This document shows positions 44,801 to 58,129 of a DNA stretch of 64,000 nucleotides, one piece after another (position 1 is the stretch's first letter; each line of letters starts with the position of its first letter). This DNA is from Manis javanica (Eukaryota; Chordata; Mammalia; Pholidota; Manidae). A program made the position numbers and the translations under genes. The stretch lies in the NCBI RefSeq assembly GCF_040802235.1, contig NC_133172.1:58101613-58165612 (forward strand). The letters run 5' to 3'. The notes below the pieces were generated by a model. It worked only from the letters and a program-made list of their open reading frames with translations. It was not told the DNA's origin and did no database searches.

Positions 44801-47800
44801 CCATTTTAAGTGAATAATTCAATTCAAGTATTTTTAGAAGATTTACATAATTGTGGGACCATCATCACAATCCAATTTTAGAACATTTTCATCACCCTAT
44901 AAAGATCTGGGCCCATATTTAGCCATTCCTTGTTTCTACTCCCAGCCTGTTCTATTGGGGTTTTTTAAGTAATTATTTAGTTTTTCTTTTACAGGATGGC
45001 ATAATAAATCCAACAGTAAGAAAAGATTTGAAAACTGTACCGAAGTTCTACTGTTGTCCAATTGAAGGATGCCCTAGAGGCCCTGACAGACCATTTTCTC
45101 AATTTTCTCTCGTCAAACAGGTATTTTACCTAAGTATACTTCTCTGAAGATAAAATGCAAATGGTATAAACGTAATGTGGATTCTGATTACTTACCAAAC
45201 ATAACCGCAGCATTGAGCAGTATTCGGTTTGTGAGGAGAGCCCCCCAGGAGACCCCCAGTAGGGAAAAAGTGAGTAGGATGTAATGCAGGTGAAGGAGAC
45301 ATGGCTTTTCTGGAGGGGCAGATGTCCAGAAGTGGATCCGGAGAGAAAGAAAAGACCAGTTCAGCAAAGAACGAGAACATGTGCACTTACTTCCAGATCT
45401 CTAGTGCGAATCCGTGTGCCTCCAGGGTCAGACGAGCAAGGGCACAAAGGAAATGTTCTTCCAAGGGAGCAAGAAACTGCAGAATTGGGGAAAGAATTCC
45501 CGGAACAGCTGTCTTAAAAGGAGGGAGGGGCCAAGTGACTGGGGGAAGAGGTGATTGGCGCCTGGGAGAGATTGGCGGTTGACAGACATCCCTGCGGGGG
45601 TTGGGGGGCAGGCAGTGCCTCCAACAAGCACTGTAGACCTTCTCCCTGCCTGCCCCACCTTTTCATAGATCAGAACCTAAGTGGTGGGGGTCGTGGATTG
45701 TTTCCTGAACAGTCTCCTCACTTGTCAGAAAGCAAAGCGATGGGGAGAAGAGGCCCGTAATAAACTGTGATTTGCCTGCTTTCTCGTTCTTCGAGTTTGG
45801 ACTGTTCTGTTCTGCCATGTAAAGTCATGGCTAGTGTGGATGTGTGAAATGTCTTGAGCAGGTGCACTTTTTCACCTTCGTGCCTTTTGTGTCATTCCTA
45901 GCACTTTATGAAAATGCATGCGGAAAAGAAGCACAAATGCAGTAAGTGCAGCAACTCGTACGGCACGAAGTGGGACTTGAAGAGGCACGCAGAGGACTGC
46001 GGCAAGACCTTCCAGTGCACGTGCGGCTGCCCCTACGCCAGCAGGACGGCACTGCAGTCCCACGTCTACCGCACTGGCCATGAGATCCCCGCAGAGCACA
46101 GGTAAGGGGAGCAGTGGAGGCCGGAGTAGGAACTGTGGGCACGTTCAGGGGGAACTTGCTGGATCGCTGATGGCATGGGGACAAAGGAGGACTAATGGGG
46201 AAAAAACATGACTGGAAGAAGGAACTTTCAGAGGTGACAGCTGCAGTAGCAAAAGGCCCATGTCTGCCCAACCAAGTTCTTCCTTATTCTTCCACTAACT
46301 CCTTTTGAGGGTCCCTTGTTATTCCCAATTGGAAATCTCAGCCTTCAGCATTTTCTGTAAGAAGGATGTCAGATTGTTGAGGAGTTAAGTTCTGTCATGA
46401 AACTGTACTTCATTTTAAAGGTCAAATTTATATTTGGAGCGATAGCTTCCTATTCCAGAAATGATAAAAGTTGCTTTGAATAATTTTTTATCTACCTTCT
46501 GATCTCAGTTGAGTTCTAGTACTTAGGACTTCACCCAAAAACACACACACTTCCTCCTTCCCTGGTTGCATGTTTCTGAACTTCTCCCTGCCATCTGAAG
46601 AAGGGTTACTCTGACCTCTGCTGTAAATGTGGGAAACAGCATTTGTACTAAGTGAAGATACAGTGCCAGAGTTGTGGAAAACTGCAGTTTAAAATTGTTT
46701 TTCTCTCTTTACTCTGTCGTTGTTCTCAGGGACCCACCCAGTAAGAAAAGGAAGATGGAGAACTGCCTGCACAACCAGAAGTTGTCCAGTAAGACCACTG
46801 AGTCACTGTGTACCCAGCCAACCCCCAAACCAGACACTCAAGACCTGGAAACTTCAGAAATTAAGCTAGTTACTTCTTTTGAAGACTCTTGCAGCTCTAA
46901 TGCCAGAAAGCAGACCCTTACAGCACCTTCAAGACACCCTCAGAAGTTGCTGTTACCAAAGCCCAAGGCGGCCTTGGTGAAACTCCCGGTGATGCAGCTG
47001 TCCTCCATGCCTGTCTTTGTGCCCACGGCCGACTCCTCCGCCCCACCTGTGGTGTTCGGGGTTGACCACCAGGGCTCCACTCCGTGGGCTGTGCACTTAC
47101 TGCCCTTGTCAGTAGGAACTCTGATCCTTGGCCTAGATTCAGAGGCTTGCTCTCTTAAGGAGACCCTCCCTCTTTCAATAATTGTAAGTCCTGTTGCTGT
47201 TGAGCCGATTAGTACAGATATTCAAGTGAACTTGGGGAAAAGTCTGTCTAATCCTTTACAAGAACTTGGGAACACATGTCAAAAGAGCAGCCTTTCTTCA
47301 GTCAACGTGCAGACCGATCTGTCTCATGCCGCACCACACTTTATACCTTCTGCACCATGGGATAGCCCGGATTCCTCTGTATCATCTTGTTCTCAAACTG
47401 ATCTGACGTTTGGTTCTCAAATTTCCCTTCCCATAAGTGTTCATACTCAAACATTTTTGCCCAGTTCTAAAGTAACCTCATCAACAGCTGCTCAGACTGA
47501 TGCGTACCTGGATCCCTGTTTCCAGTCAGGTGGGATCTCCAGAGAAACTCAAACCAGTGGGGTGCAGGGTCTGACGGATGACCGAGTACAGATGGACCAA
47601 GCTGTAATGTGTGGGGACATTTTTGAGAGTGTCCATTCATCATATGGTGTTTCTACAGACAGTATGATAAGCAGCAGTTTAGTAGCAGAGACTGTAACTC
47701 ACAGTTTATTACCTCAGAACCACCCTAAGACTTTAGATCAAGAAATTGAGAAATCTGCACCAGTGATGAACTTCAGTGCCCCGAATAGTATGCTTCCTTC

Positions 47801-48542
47801 ACAGAACATGACAGATAATCAGACCCAAACCATAGACTTACTAAGTGATTTAGAAAATATCTTGTCAAGTAATCTTCCTGGTCAGACTCTGGACAGTCGG
47901 AGTCTTTTGTCGGATACACATCCTGGACCTGACACCCAGCTCCCATCTGGCCCAGCCCAGAATCCCGCAATCGATTTTGATATTGAAGAGTTCTTTTCAG
48001 CCTCAAATATCCAGACTCAAACTGAAGAGAGTGAGCTTAACACCATGACCGCAGAGCCAGTCTTGGAATCACTGGACATAGAGACTCAAACCGACTTCCT
48101 CCTTGCAGACACCTCTTCCCAGTCCTACAGTTGTAGGGGAAATTCTAACTTCTTAGGCCTTGAAATGTTTGACACGCAGACACAGACAGACTTAAACTTC
48201 TTTTTAGACAGTAGCCCTCATCTGCCTCTGGGAAGTATTCTGAAACACTCCAGCTTTTCCATGAGTACTGATTCTTCTGACACAGAGACCCAAACTGAAG
48301 GACTCTGCACTGCTAAAAACATGCCTGCCGTGGAGAGCAAAGTTCAGTTGAACAGTACGGAAACACAGACCATGAACTCTGGCTTTGAAACCCTGGGGAG
48401 CTTGTTCCTCACCAGCAATGAAACTCAAACAGCAATAGATGACTTTCTTCTGGCCGATTTGGCCTGGAACACGATGGAATCTCAGTTCAGCTCTGTAGAA
48501 ACCCAGACGTGTGCGGAACTACACACAGTCTCCAACTTCTAG
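38507..48542 (+). CDS. ATMIN: ATMIN / ASCIZ, ATM interactor zinc-finger protein (4 exons, 821 aa)
   Basis: A nuclear zinc-finger transcription factor that activates the dynein light chain gene DYNLL1, is held in check by DYNLL1 binding and is a cofactor of ATM kinase. Exons: 38507-38833, 44995-45120, 45902-46101 and 46730-48542, total 2466 bp, 821 residues, against about 823 in human as I know it. All junctions are AG/GT and in phase. There are four fingers: C83/C88/H101/H106, C130/C135/H152/H157, C164/C167/H180/C184 and C190/C192/H205/H211. A basic PSKKRKM (about 221-227) may be a nuclear localisation signal. The C-terminal half is Ser/Gln/Thr-rich with ten TQT sites. The N-terminus is an Ala/Pro-rich run. 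Intact. Confidence 0.96.
42205..42500 (+). repeat. Old L1 (L1M-type) 3' fragment
   Basis: 'caggtgaatggataaataaagg...atactattcagtgctagaaagaaatgagc...ggctgtatgattttagctgtatgac' is the ORF2-end/3' wording of old L1s. Confidence 0.75.
42688..42883 (-). repeat. MIR SINE
   Basis: 'atgatgagcactgttttcagaccctgc...cccactttacagaaaagacag...ctttaaccactatgcca' is reverse MIR wording, ending where the MER5A-like element begins. Confidence 0.75.
42884..43040 (+). mobile_element. MER5A-like hAT DNA transposon
   Basis: It starts CAGTGGTTCT and ends near GTTGAGAAACAC, with 'atacctgggattgggacc' in between; inverted ends are visible. Confidence 0.65.
43330..43445 (-). repeat. MIR fragment
   Basis: 'ctccattttagaaatgagtaagctggccagagaggccac' then 'ggacctacaggtctctccgtgcc', reverse MIR wording. 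Confidence 0.5.
44735..44945 (-). repeat. Old L1-type fragment
   Basis: 'cttattgagctatatagcc...gtgggaccatcatcacaatccaattttagaacattttcatcaccc' is antisense L1M wording, ending about 50 bases before the ATMIN exon 2 acceptor. Confidence 0.7.
44995..45120 (+). CDS. ATMIN: ATMIN exon 2, residues 110-151
   Basis: Acceptor tcttttacag|GAT, donor AAACAG|GTATTT. Encodes DGIINPTVRKDLKTVPKFYC and on; gives the two Cys of finger 2, whose His residues lie in the next exon. Confidence 0.93.
45902..46101 (+). CDS. ATMIN: ATMIN exon 3, residues 152-218
   Basis: Acceptor tcattcctag|CAC, donor CACAG|GTAAGG. It finishes finger 2 and encodes fingers 3 (C2HC) and 4. The last Arg codon is split over the junction. 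Confidence 0.93.
46730..48542 (+). CDS. ATMIN: ATMIN exon 4, residues 218-821, with SQ/TQ cluster
   Basis: Acceptor gttgttctcag|GGA. One open frame of 1813 bp to TAG at 48540-48542. Ten TQT motifs (one a TQTQT doublet) plus VQT, SQT and AQT variants lie between about 47300 and 48520. Such TQT peptides are the known DYNLL1-binding sites, and SQ/TQ are ATM-type phosphorylation sites. Confidence 0.95.
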
Positions 48543-50250
48543 AAGCAGAGGCCACGCGGGGGGGCAGCATTGACACCTTCCTCCTGGCGTTAGGAAATGG
48601 AGAGTGGAGACAAGTGCATTCACTCTGTCGAATTTAGTTGGTGTTGCCGTTACTTCGATTCTTTGAGGGTCTTTGCCTTTTGTGTGTAAACATGAAATCT
48701 GTGTTTAAATGTGAGTGTATTATAAAGTGTAAGATGTTGACCTAAAAACAGTTGTTTTTGTGTTGCCTACATTTGCCCTTTCACAGCTAGTCTTCCCATC
48801 AAAAAAAAGAGAAAAAGTATTCCATACCTTTAAAACCCATCCAGCCATTTAGCTGAAGCCAAGCTTACCAGGTACTAGGTATAACTTTTCAAGTATTCAA
48901 AACATTTTAGTGGAAGTGTGACTTGCTGAACTTAAATTGCACCTAAAATATTTTTGATAGTGCTTGTTAGAAATTCCTGTTTCCTGATAACATCTAAAGA
49001 GACCCGTTGCTGTACCGTCAGGTCTCAACGCCATGCCTTGCAGCTCATGCCTGTGCTCCACCAGCTTTGACATCTTTTCTGATGTGAAGACGCAAAGGAA
49101 AACGACAGCTGACTTTCGCTTTTGAAACAATTTTTATGTAATCAATGCCATCCCTTCTCTATGTGAACTGTTGCTGTTGGTAACCAATGTACCTGTGCAG
49201 TGCTTTCCTCACAAGCCCCATGTTGCTGTAAAATTAACTAGCAGAGTAGCGGCAAGCACTTGATGTAAACCATGACCCTTCGAGGCTAAATAAGGATGAA
49301 TCACCCCAACTGTTGTAATGCTGGGTTGTGGAATCGCATTGTGTCTGTTAGCTCATACCGGAGTCCCGGAGTGTGCCCTACAAATCTCCTTGCTGCTCAC
49401 TACCGCAGGCCGGGGTGGAGCTCCAGAGCTGTGTCTGGAAGTGCACCCACAAGCTGGATATGAGTTTTGTCTCCTTGAATGTTAAAAAAAATAGAAAAGG
49501 CTATTCCCCCTATATTCCGATACTTTCCATGAGACTGATACGGCAAGAGTGCAATCAGTAATTTCAAGTGGGTCGTCTTTTCATCCCCCTCTCATCTTTT
49601 CTTTGAATAAGGGAAGACATTGGTCTAACAAGGATACTGTTTGTGCCTTGAAGATAGCAATTATAGAATAGATACATCTAAAGTACTGTACTTTGCATTT
49701 ATTGGTTGCTTTATTTGTTTAGCGGAAGTAATACTAGTCTTCAAAGAAAAGGTGAAGACAGGTTGGTTCAGTAATTAAGAACATCTATGTTTTGACCTGG
49801 GAGCATGGACAATTACACTTTCGGGTTTCCTGTACTTAGGAGATCCTGAAGTCTTAATTGTTGGCCAACTTTCAGACCAGTAAAAATCAGTGCAGCCCGT
49901 AAGTTTTCTAAGTTTATATATATATATATACTCTGTTCCATCTGTAGCACATGTTTGTGCTGCTAAAGGCAAAATCTTCAATATAAGACCTAGGAGGGAA
50001 TTAATTTATCATCAAAGTAAATCGATGGTATTACTACGAATTCCTGTCCCAAGAAGAACTGTTGGTAATGGGCAAACAACCTGGGCAGATGAACTCAACC
50101 TGGTACATAAACATTTGCTTTGGTCACAGTTTAGTATGAATGTGGGTTTCAAAACAAAGCCTTAACTTAGAATTCATTATGTTGTAGGATTGTCACTGCC
50201 TTAATGTTCAAACATCTAAGTCCTCCGAATAAAGGAGAAATGCATGTTTG
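48543..50250 (+). other. ATMIN: ATMIN 3' UTR (inferred)
   Basis: No ORF of interest. AT-rich with a (TA)n run at 49916-49930. The first good AATAAA is at 50228-50233, which would put an end near 50250. Another AATAAA occurs near 50936, so the UTR may be longer. Confidence 0.55.
50228..50233 (+). terminator. Candidate ATMIN polyadenylation signal
   Basis: AATAAA within CCGAATAAAGGAG, followed by T/G-rich 'catgtttgtttatggctttttg'. Confidence 0.5.
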
Positions 50251-52499
50251 TTTATGGCTTTTTGTAAATATAAATGCAGTGATCTATGGCTTTAAAAAAA
50301 AGTTTCGTTGCTGGAACAGTGATTGTCAATCCAGCTAATAGACTTATTTACAGAGAAATGGAGCATGTCATAGTTCTTCAAGTATAAGTAAGAACTGGTT
50401 TGCCCCCAAAACCTTAGTTACCTGAGTTGTTCTAAGAGTATTTGTAAAAACTGAGATTCAGTAATTAAAGTGAGAAGTATACCTTCTTTGTGAGTTTTTC
50501 GAGACACACAATGTGACTTACTTTATTGCCTTAGTTTTTTGCAAAATCATCTGAAAGTTGTGTGATGAAATGATTGTGCCTAGTTATTTTCATTACTATT
50601 TTACCTTTGTTCATGAAAATATACTAAAAATTTTCCTAATAGAAAATGAAAAGACACTCCATAGTCAAAGTTTCTATTTTGAAATACAGGTTTTGTTTTG
50701 ATAAAAAGTATATACCTTAAGGTTTAAATTTCTGGAAAATTTATTCCAGAGAAATTACTCCATACATTTGCCAAATGTGACCATTTTATAATGGGAGGGC
50801 CTTTATCTTTGTAAATAATGTGGCTCTGGCTTAACAGCAAAAATAAGAGGGTTAAAATATGAGTCATTTTTTGCTCAGTCACTAGTTTGCTGGAAAGCCA
50901 AATCAGTGTGTTTCTGAAACCCTTGAGATAAGGAAAATAAAAGCAGGAAAGTTTTGTAGATGTGCCTGAAAGATGCTCAGTAAGGTTTGAAGCTACCTTG
51001 GAGCAGAAGAAAATATATCAGTATCAGTCCAGTTGTGACATTAAGTTGATTTATTAATAGAAAAGGGTGATTTTTTTTTTCATGTAATCCTTTGTGGCCT
51101 CAATTTTAGAATGTTTATTAATTCCAGGCCAACATGTCCTCAGAAAGCTCTTAAGAGGAGGAACATGTAACTTTGGGGGATTTAGAGATGAAGTCTTTGA
51201 AGTGTCAAGTATTGTGCAGGTTTATTTTCCTCATGTCTCAGAATATATGTGTGTGTTCTCGCTTGAAGTATGTTAAAGTGCCACTGATTAGATTTGACAC
51301 TAGGAGAGGACATGTCAATCTTCTGGCTTCATCCTCACTCCCAACATGTAAATGACATGAATTTTAATCTAATTTCTTCAACAAGATGTTGGCTACCACA
51401 GTGTTATGACCAAGAAGATAGTCAACTAAATGCCATTGTTTTGCAAAGTTTAAATCCAAAGTTTTCTCTCAGTTACATGAACTGTATTTGTCAGCAGATG
51501 CACTGATACGTTGGTTTATATGTCAGGAAAGGCTAAACAGCAAATGGAGAGAATTCTCTGGTGGTCCATGTTCTCAAACATTAACAAATGTGGGCACAGA
51601 CATTTAAAAATAGACATTTGAAAGGAGCAAATGACCAAACTATGTGAATGAAATAATCAGCATTATCTAATACTGGAACTGGAAAAGTACTAATATTCAG
51701 TCAGTTCTTTCAACAAATTTCAGAAAAAAACAATTTTATATTGCCTTACTAATGAATAGCAAACACATTTGTTAGCTTTGTTCTAAATCTGCAAATTCAA
51801 AAATAGTGAAGGTCGGCATAGGAGAAACTTACTGCCCAGGCCCTTCCATTAACTTTTGGTCCCTTATGCTCAGGCAAGTTACTATACTACAGGACTTGAG
51901 GCTGCAGAAAAGAAAACAAAATTGAAACAAATGATACTCTTTTTTTAATCAGCGAATCAGCCAACATTTCAAGAAATGAAAAAAAGATTTTTTAAAACTA
52001 TATCTCTGTGGCAATTTTGTTACTCTCAAAAAGTGCATAGGTTACCTCAAGGTGAATAAAGACCATTTTATTTGGCCTAAAGAAGTGAGTTTATTAGCAT
52101 GGTATGTGGCAGTAAGACCTTGTTCCAAGTGTGACACCGTAACTGCTTCTGCTGGCAGCTTTTTACTCTGCTTTCCAGTGATCCACTGCTTTTTCCATGC
52201 CATGGGTGAAATATTTGGTTTTATGATTGCATCTCAAAAATGTTGCTGCTTAAGACTGAATATGAAACTGATCCCTCTCTTACCTTTTTTCCTGCACTGT
52301 TATGAAAAGTTTAGTGGTTTCAGAAAATGTAGAACTTGTGCTGCAATAAAAAATTGGCAGAAGTCAATGCATCTGAATGAATGAACTCACAGAAGGATAT
52401 TTAAAGGGCTTCTCAATAGCTTTACCTATTTAAAAAGTCAGCCTTCAAAAATTAAGATTTTCTAGAACACTTTTGAGAGACCATCCAAACTTTGGCTGA

Positions 52500-52535
52500 T
52501 TATGTTTTAGGAATTGTTTATGTTTTAGGAATTGT
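52500..52535. repeat. 18-bp tandem duplication
   Basis: TTATGTTTTAGGAATTGT occurs twice in direct succession without change. Confidence 0.85.
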
Positions 52536-53712
52536 TTACTCCCTATTGTCTTACCTCAGTTCATGGAAACAATTTTTCACTTTTTCGTTAGCTGTATTTG
52601 AGAGTCTAGCACTATTAATGAATTGTAAGCTGGTGTTGGTTTTTTTTTCTTTTCCACCTTCTTGTTTCCTAAGACATATATTTTAAAACCATTAAAACCA
52701 CTATTCTCTGAGGAGGTATGTACCTACGTAGTAAGTCTTCAGATTTAAAGTTCTGTAAATAACTACCATATCTCTCTGACATTCCATTTTCTGAAATTAG
52801 AGAAATCAGTCATAAGGATTTGGGCAAAACTGGCACAGAAACTAAGCTGTGGCAGAGTCATTAGCAGCATCAGAACCATTGCTATTTATCCCAAATGAAA
52901 TGTGGATTTCTAGTTTTCTTCAGAATCTGCAGGTGCTCTGAAGAAACTAGACATGCAGATTAAAACAAATGAATTTGCTAACAGTTCTTTCACATTTAGA
53001 CGCTTAGTCAGAACCTTCCTGTGGGGCTGAAGATAAGGCTAGTTTGTGGTGTTTTCAAGTTAGCAGTCCTTGAATTTTAATAAGCAGAGAAGCTTTCATT
53101 TTAAAAGATAACAGGGAACAAAGTTTTGAAGTTTGAGCTGAGAGGGGAAAAGAAACATTTTCATATAACATGTGAAGTATCAATTTGTCAGGGTTACCAA
53201 GGAGTGTCATACATACATAAGAAGTGTTGGCTGCCTCTTAATAGTCACACTGATTTAGCACAAGTAGTGAATGTAAAGAGAGTATTGCTTAAACAGTAGA
53301 GAATTTTGAATAATGGCATTATATGTAAATATATTAACATCTTGGAATTTTCCTGAAAACCTTGCCAAAACAATAATTCTCCTGAAAGAGAATGCCAGCA
53401 GCTCTTCCAGGCACTGGCTGAAGGGCCTGACTGTTACTATGAGAGAGACTGTCTCAGAAAAGCAAGCTCTGGTCACTTCCTTCTGGAGGATCTGGGCAAC
53501 TGCTTCCAGAAGACTGAAGAACCAGGACAAAACTGAGAACCATAGGGCTTTCTATCCGGGACATCTATGCTTTCCAGGATAACGCAAGCAAGCCATCTCC
53601 CACATTTCCTTTGCCCCTGTGCCAAGGTTCTTCTTGCTCAAAAGCAGGTAAAGCTGTCGGAGAAGCTGCAAACAAAGGCATTTTAGATTATAGAGTTACT
53701 AATTCCCTAAAG

Positions 53713-53916
53713 CAGTGACTCTCCAGCTGGGCTGATATGGCCCTCGGCTCTTGGCAATGTCTGCATTCTTGATTGTCACAAACTTGGAGGTACTACTGGC
53801 ATCTAGTGGCTAGACGTCAGGAATGCTGCTAAACTTCCTCGTACACACAGAACAGCCCCCACAACACAGAATTACCTAACCCCAAATGGGGTCAGTGCCA
53901 GGGGCTGAGAAACCCT
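53713..53916 (+). mobile_element. MER20-like hAT DNA transposon
   Basis: 'gtactactggcatctagtggctag', 'aacagcccccacaacacagaatta' and terminal 'gctgagaaaccctg' are MER20 wording; same family as the copy at 20613. Confidence 0.85.
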
Positions 53917-56900
53917 GCTTCAGGGATTGAGCTGGTTGGTTGGGTGGAGCTTTATGTATTGCTGTAAATGCAGTATTAGGCTAGGCCACCAGATCCTTTA
54001 AGAAGTATGTATGTTGTTTAGAAAGTATGTGTTGGAGAAGGTTGGGTCCTCATAGTCTTATGTAGAAAAAAAATTAATGATTTTTACTATAGCAGCTTTT
54101 GAAATGTACAAATTGAAATTCACTTAGTTTTTGTTTTTTATACCACAAAGGTCAAGATCCAGAGCAAATCTGATGGGATATCTGTGATAAAACTGTTTAC
54201 CATATTGAGTCTCTAATAACCTTTGCAGGCAACCGACCTGCACTAAAATGACAGGAAGGACCTTAGGTATTAATCCCCTCATTTCATAGGGCAAAGGCTG
54301 CAATGTCCAGTGACAAAGAGGGTATTAAAAGAAGGCTCCAAATGCCTACTTCTCAGATTCTAGGAAAAAGACGGATCCCGTTCTACTTGCAGCACTGGAT
54401 GCAAGAGTGAAACTAACACTATGTTCCAGAAGATATATGGTAGCTTTGATCTGGGAGATTAAACTTGAAAAGTAAACGTTTTGCTGCAGTACCTCAGAAT
54501 GACACAAAATCAGTATAAAAGGCAATGGTATTAATCTGCCGAGCAGTGGTGCTTAGACTAGTGCAGTGGAAATTCAGGCAAAACAGGATGAGGAGAAAGG
54601 CCAGGGCATGAAGCTAGCCCACGGACTGATTGACAGGGGTCCCAAGCCACAGGTTACAAAACAGTTTTGAAAACAAAGAGTGAAGACCCACCAGTCACCA
54701 AATGACTACTCACCATGCCCACAGGATTTCTATACAGTTTTGAACAGTCCATCATTAAAGAGAATTGACCCAGGCTATTTCATTTGATCTGATCATTACA
54801 TTCAGGAAAACCACGCATCTCTGCTGGCATTTTACATGCCTTACCTCCTCATCTTCACCACATCCTGTATCTGTAATTGTTCCCATCTTTCAGGTAGGAA
54901 TGATATGCTCAAGCTCTCCTTACCGCCTTATAGGTGATGTTTTCCACCCAGTTGTCCACCTGTCCCTCACCTGGGTGATACATTGGAGCCTTTGGACACC
55001 CAGACTACAGACCCTACCCTGGCCTGATGGAGCACAGTTACCCTGTTGATCAGATTCTCCTTGGGTCTCAGGAGAAAACGATCCCTGACCCTCATGCATT
55101 TGCTCAGTATAGAGAGAATACCCAGAAAGGGCTTTAAGCTCTTAGAAAGAACAGCTTCTGGTAAGTTCAAGTGAAATTACTGGCAGTGGAACTCAGGGCA
55201 GAGTTCAGCCCAGGCATCGGGGAACACGGCTTTGTATCCCTCCTGGCTGCAGGGTCCCAATGGAGCCTGGCAGACAGTGGGAGAGAGTTGCCTGTGGCAC
55301 CAGTGATACCCTTGGTATCTGCTCTTGGTCAGGCCACAGGGGCCCCTTTTGTTTCTTTGCCACCATGCTTCTCAGTAGCTCCTAAACTGTGGCACCAAGG
55401 TTGTGCAGGACCCAAGCCCAGACACCCCCAAAAAGCCCCAGATATGAGGCCTCCAGACTTGCAGCTTGGCCCGCTTAGCCAGAGGCGCCCGCAGAGAAAT
55501 AGGCTGGGCTTCTGTGGTCTCTCTGGGTAGTGAGTCTCCTCAACTTGCAGGGAGAGTGAAAGCAAATTTGGTTCTGGGTTCAAATCATTTAGCATGGTCT
55601 TTGAAGTACAGGTATATTTCACAATAGGGGACAAAGTCCAGAATTTAAAAAATAAAGTTAAAAATTAGGAAAAGTCTCCCTGAGCAGACGAAATCCTACA
55701 TACATGTTCCAAACGTAGCCAGGCCTTACTCTGATTTAAAGTCTTCCTCTTGTCCTTCAAAAGTGCCACCCCCTCATCTCTCTGTTGGGTAGGCATTCTC
55801 TCCAAAGTTTCCCACCCTCCAGGCCCTCCCTTACCTCACCCAGACCCTCAGTACCACCTCCAGGCCTCCGCCTGGCCCCACCCAGTAGGTGACCTCAGGC
55901 CCTGCAGGAGCCTTGGGTCACATGCTACCACGGTTCCACTTGGTGATTTTTAGAGTCTAAGGAAACACAGGACTTTGGCAAGTTTTACTAATGAGATGTC
56001 TAAAAATGAGAGAATGAAGGAGGAAACACAGAGCCCCCCATGCTCGGTTTGGAGAGGCCTGAGAGAACCAGCACCTACCTGAGGTGCAACATGCTTACCT
56101 CCGTGAAAGGGCAGGCTCTCCTTGGAAGTCCTGTCAGTGACCTAGAACGCTAATGGAGAGCGCCTTCTAGCAAACATTTAGCCTCTGCCTAGACTGGACA
56201 TCTAAGACCAGTTTGGACATCCTCATTCAATATGAATGGAAATTGGACAAGGCCTAGAGTGACTCTCCATAAAGAACAAGCCAAACCTGGACTAATGCAA
56301 AGAAGATCCCAGAGGGACTTGAACAGGTACTTGCATAATTACCTAAATAAAGAGAACTCAATGCAAAACATTCTTACCTATTCACAGAAGAATCTTCTAG
56401 CAAATTATTTGCTCAAAAAAGGATACTACAGATCTTTAAATTTTTGGTCCCTTGCTTTGTTCAGACTGGCCATCCTCTTAATTCTAAGTTGTTGTTATGT
56501 TTATCCCCAAATCTTACAGAATTTATAAACTTTATCTCAAAAAAAAAGAGATTTTCTTAAGAAAAAAAAAACTCTGTTGTAACTTATATCAGTGTTCTCA
56601 AATTGCCTCAAGACCTGGAAAGGAAAGTACCTCTGGGCTGAGTAGGTAGGCCCTGTACACATCACTGCTACATACCCTTCACTCCCAATCGCTACTGACT
56701 GCTTTACGTATTGAGCTTTTCATTATTCTGCTGTTTAGAGAGCAAGCTTGGAAAACCAGATTTATAGGCAGACTGCCAGAGCGGAAGGGTCCTCAAATAG
56801 TACTGGGTCCAACACCCCCACTGTCTAGACACAATGGGAAATGAGGGCCTCTTCTTGGAGATGGAATTAAGATGGTTTCTTCATTCAGAGAAGAAGGGGC

Positions 56901-57573
56901 CTAAATATTGCTTCTAGACTGTAAAGAAGGGTCCAACCTCAGTAGGTGAAATATACCTTTTAATGACAGCTGTACTATAATCATTCCTGTGTTTTTGGTG
57001 TTTCATAAAAAGAAACCTACAAAACAAAAAACTGAAATTAACAGACATTACAAAGACCAATTGTGGAAAGCAGATGTTTACACATGCAGTCATATATTCC
57101 ATCTGCCCATCATTTAGGGAATGGAAAACCCAGAGTTCAAGTGCAGCCCACCTACCTTAAACAAATGCAAACTGCAATTATAGAGTAGCTAACTGGCTGC
57201 TCATACTACAAAATTTTTTGGAGCATTTCTCTACATAGCATTGTCACTTGGCATTAAGATATAACTCATTTACAAATGTTTAATTTATATACAACTTAAG
57301 GAAATATGCATGGGAGAAAATTGAGGGAGAAGGGGAATAGGAAAAGAGAGAAAGAACCACCCCATCCCATATGTGTCTGTCTGGAGTGCAGAATTTCCAA
57401 ATATTAGATGCAAGGTAAGGCTGGAGGAAGCATGTGTGGTGACAATAATCAGTGGGGTTTTTTTTCAAATAATTATTCCTAACCTGCTTTGCTCAGGATG
57501 GATTTTGTAGAGCTGTGGCTGAACTTCCCCAACACAGAAACTAGCATGAGACTACAATGTTAAGTATATGAAA

Positions 57574-57720
57574 TCTTGGACACATAAGATACAATGGGTA
57601 TGGTATATCTATGGATATAAGGATATGTCTCCTTGGACACAGGATACAATGGGTATGGTACATCCAGGCGTATAAGTGTAGGTCACCTTGGACATAAGGA
57701 TACTCATTTGGACACAATGA
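57574..57720. repeat. Minisatellite, about 55-bp unit, 2.5 copies
   Basis: The block beginning CTTGGACACA..GATACAATGGGTATGGTA recurs at about 57574, 57632 and, degenerate, 57690, with 'ggatataaggatatgtct' type spacers. An imperfect tandem array. Confidence 0.75.
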
Positions 57721-58129
57721 GTTTTCTATTAAAGCAATCTCTGTTGCAATCAGATTTTTGTTACAAGAGAAATGAGACAACAGGTAGGTATCTGCCTGGT
57801 TTAAAAGGAAATAATGTGGTCTAAATAAGCCCAGTTCACTTAGCTTAAGGCACTAGAGTGGGGCAGAAAGAGCCCACGCACGTAGGCTCAAGGCTGACCT
57901 GGGACAGGGGAGAGGGGGCCAGGGGAGCTCACCCAGGGGGGCCCTTCGGATTCCCCACCATTAGTTGGCTTAGTGGGAGTGGAGAGTGCCACGCTAAGAC
58001 TGGCACTACCAGTCTGTATTTTGTAAATGGCAAAGTAACAGAACCAGGTACAAATAACTATGGGGGTTTTGAGAATAAATCAAAGCCCATACAATGATAT
58101 GATTTCCTGTCTTTGTACTACCAAAAAGG

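Larger units (their letters stand above)
38834..44994. other. ATMIN intron 1
   Basis: No exon recognised. Repeats: an old L1 at 42205-42500, a MIR at 42688-42883 joined to a MER5A-like element at 42884-43040, a MIR at 43330-43445 and an old L1 at 44735-44945. The remainder reads as unique non-coding sequence. Confidence 0.65.
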
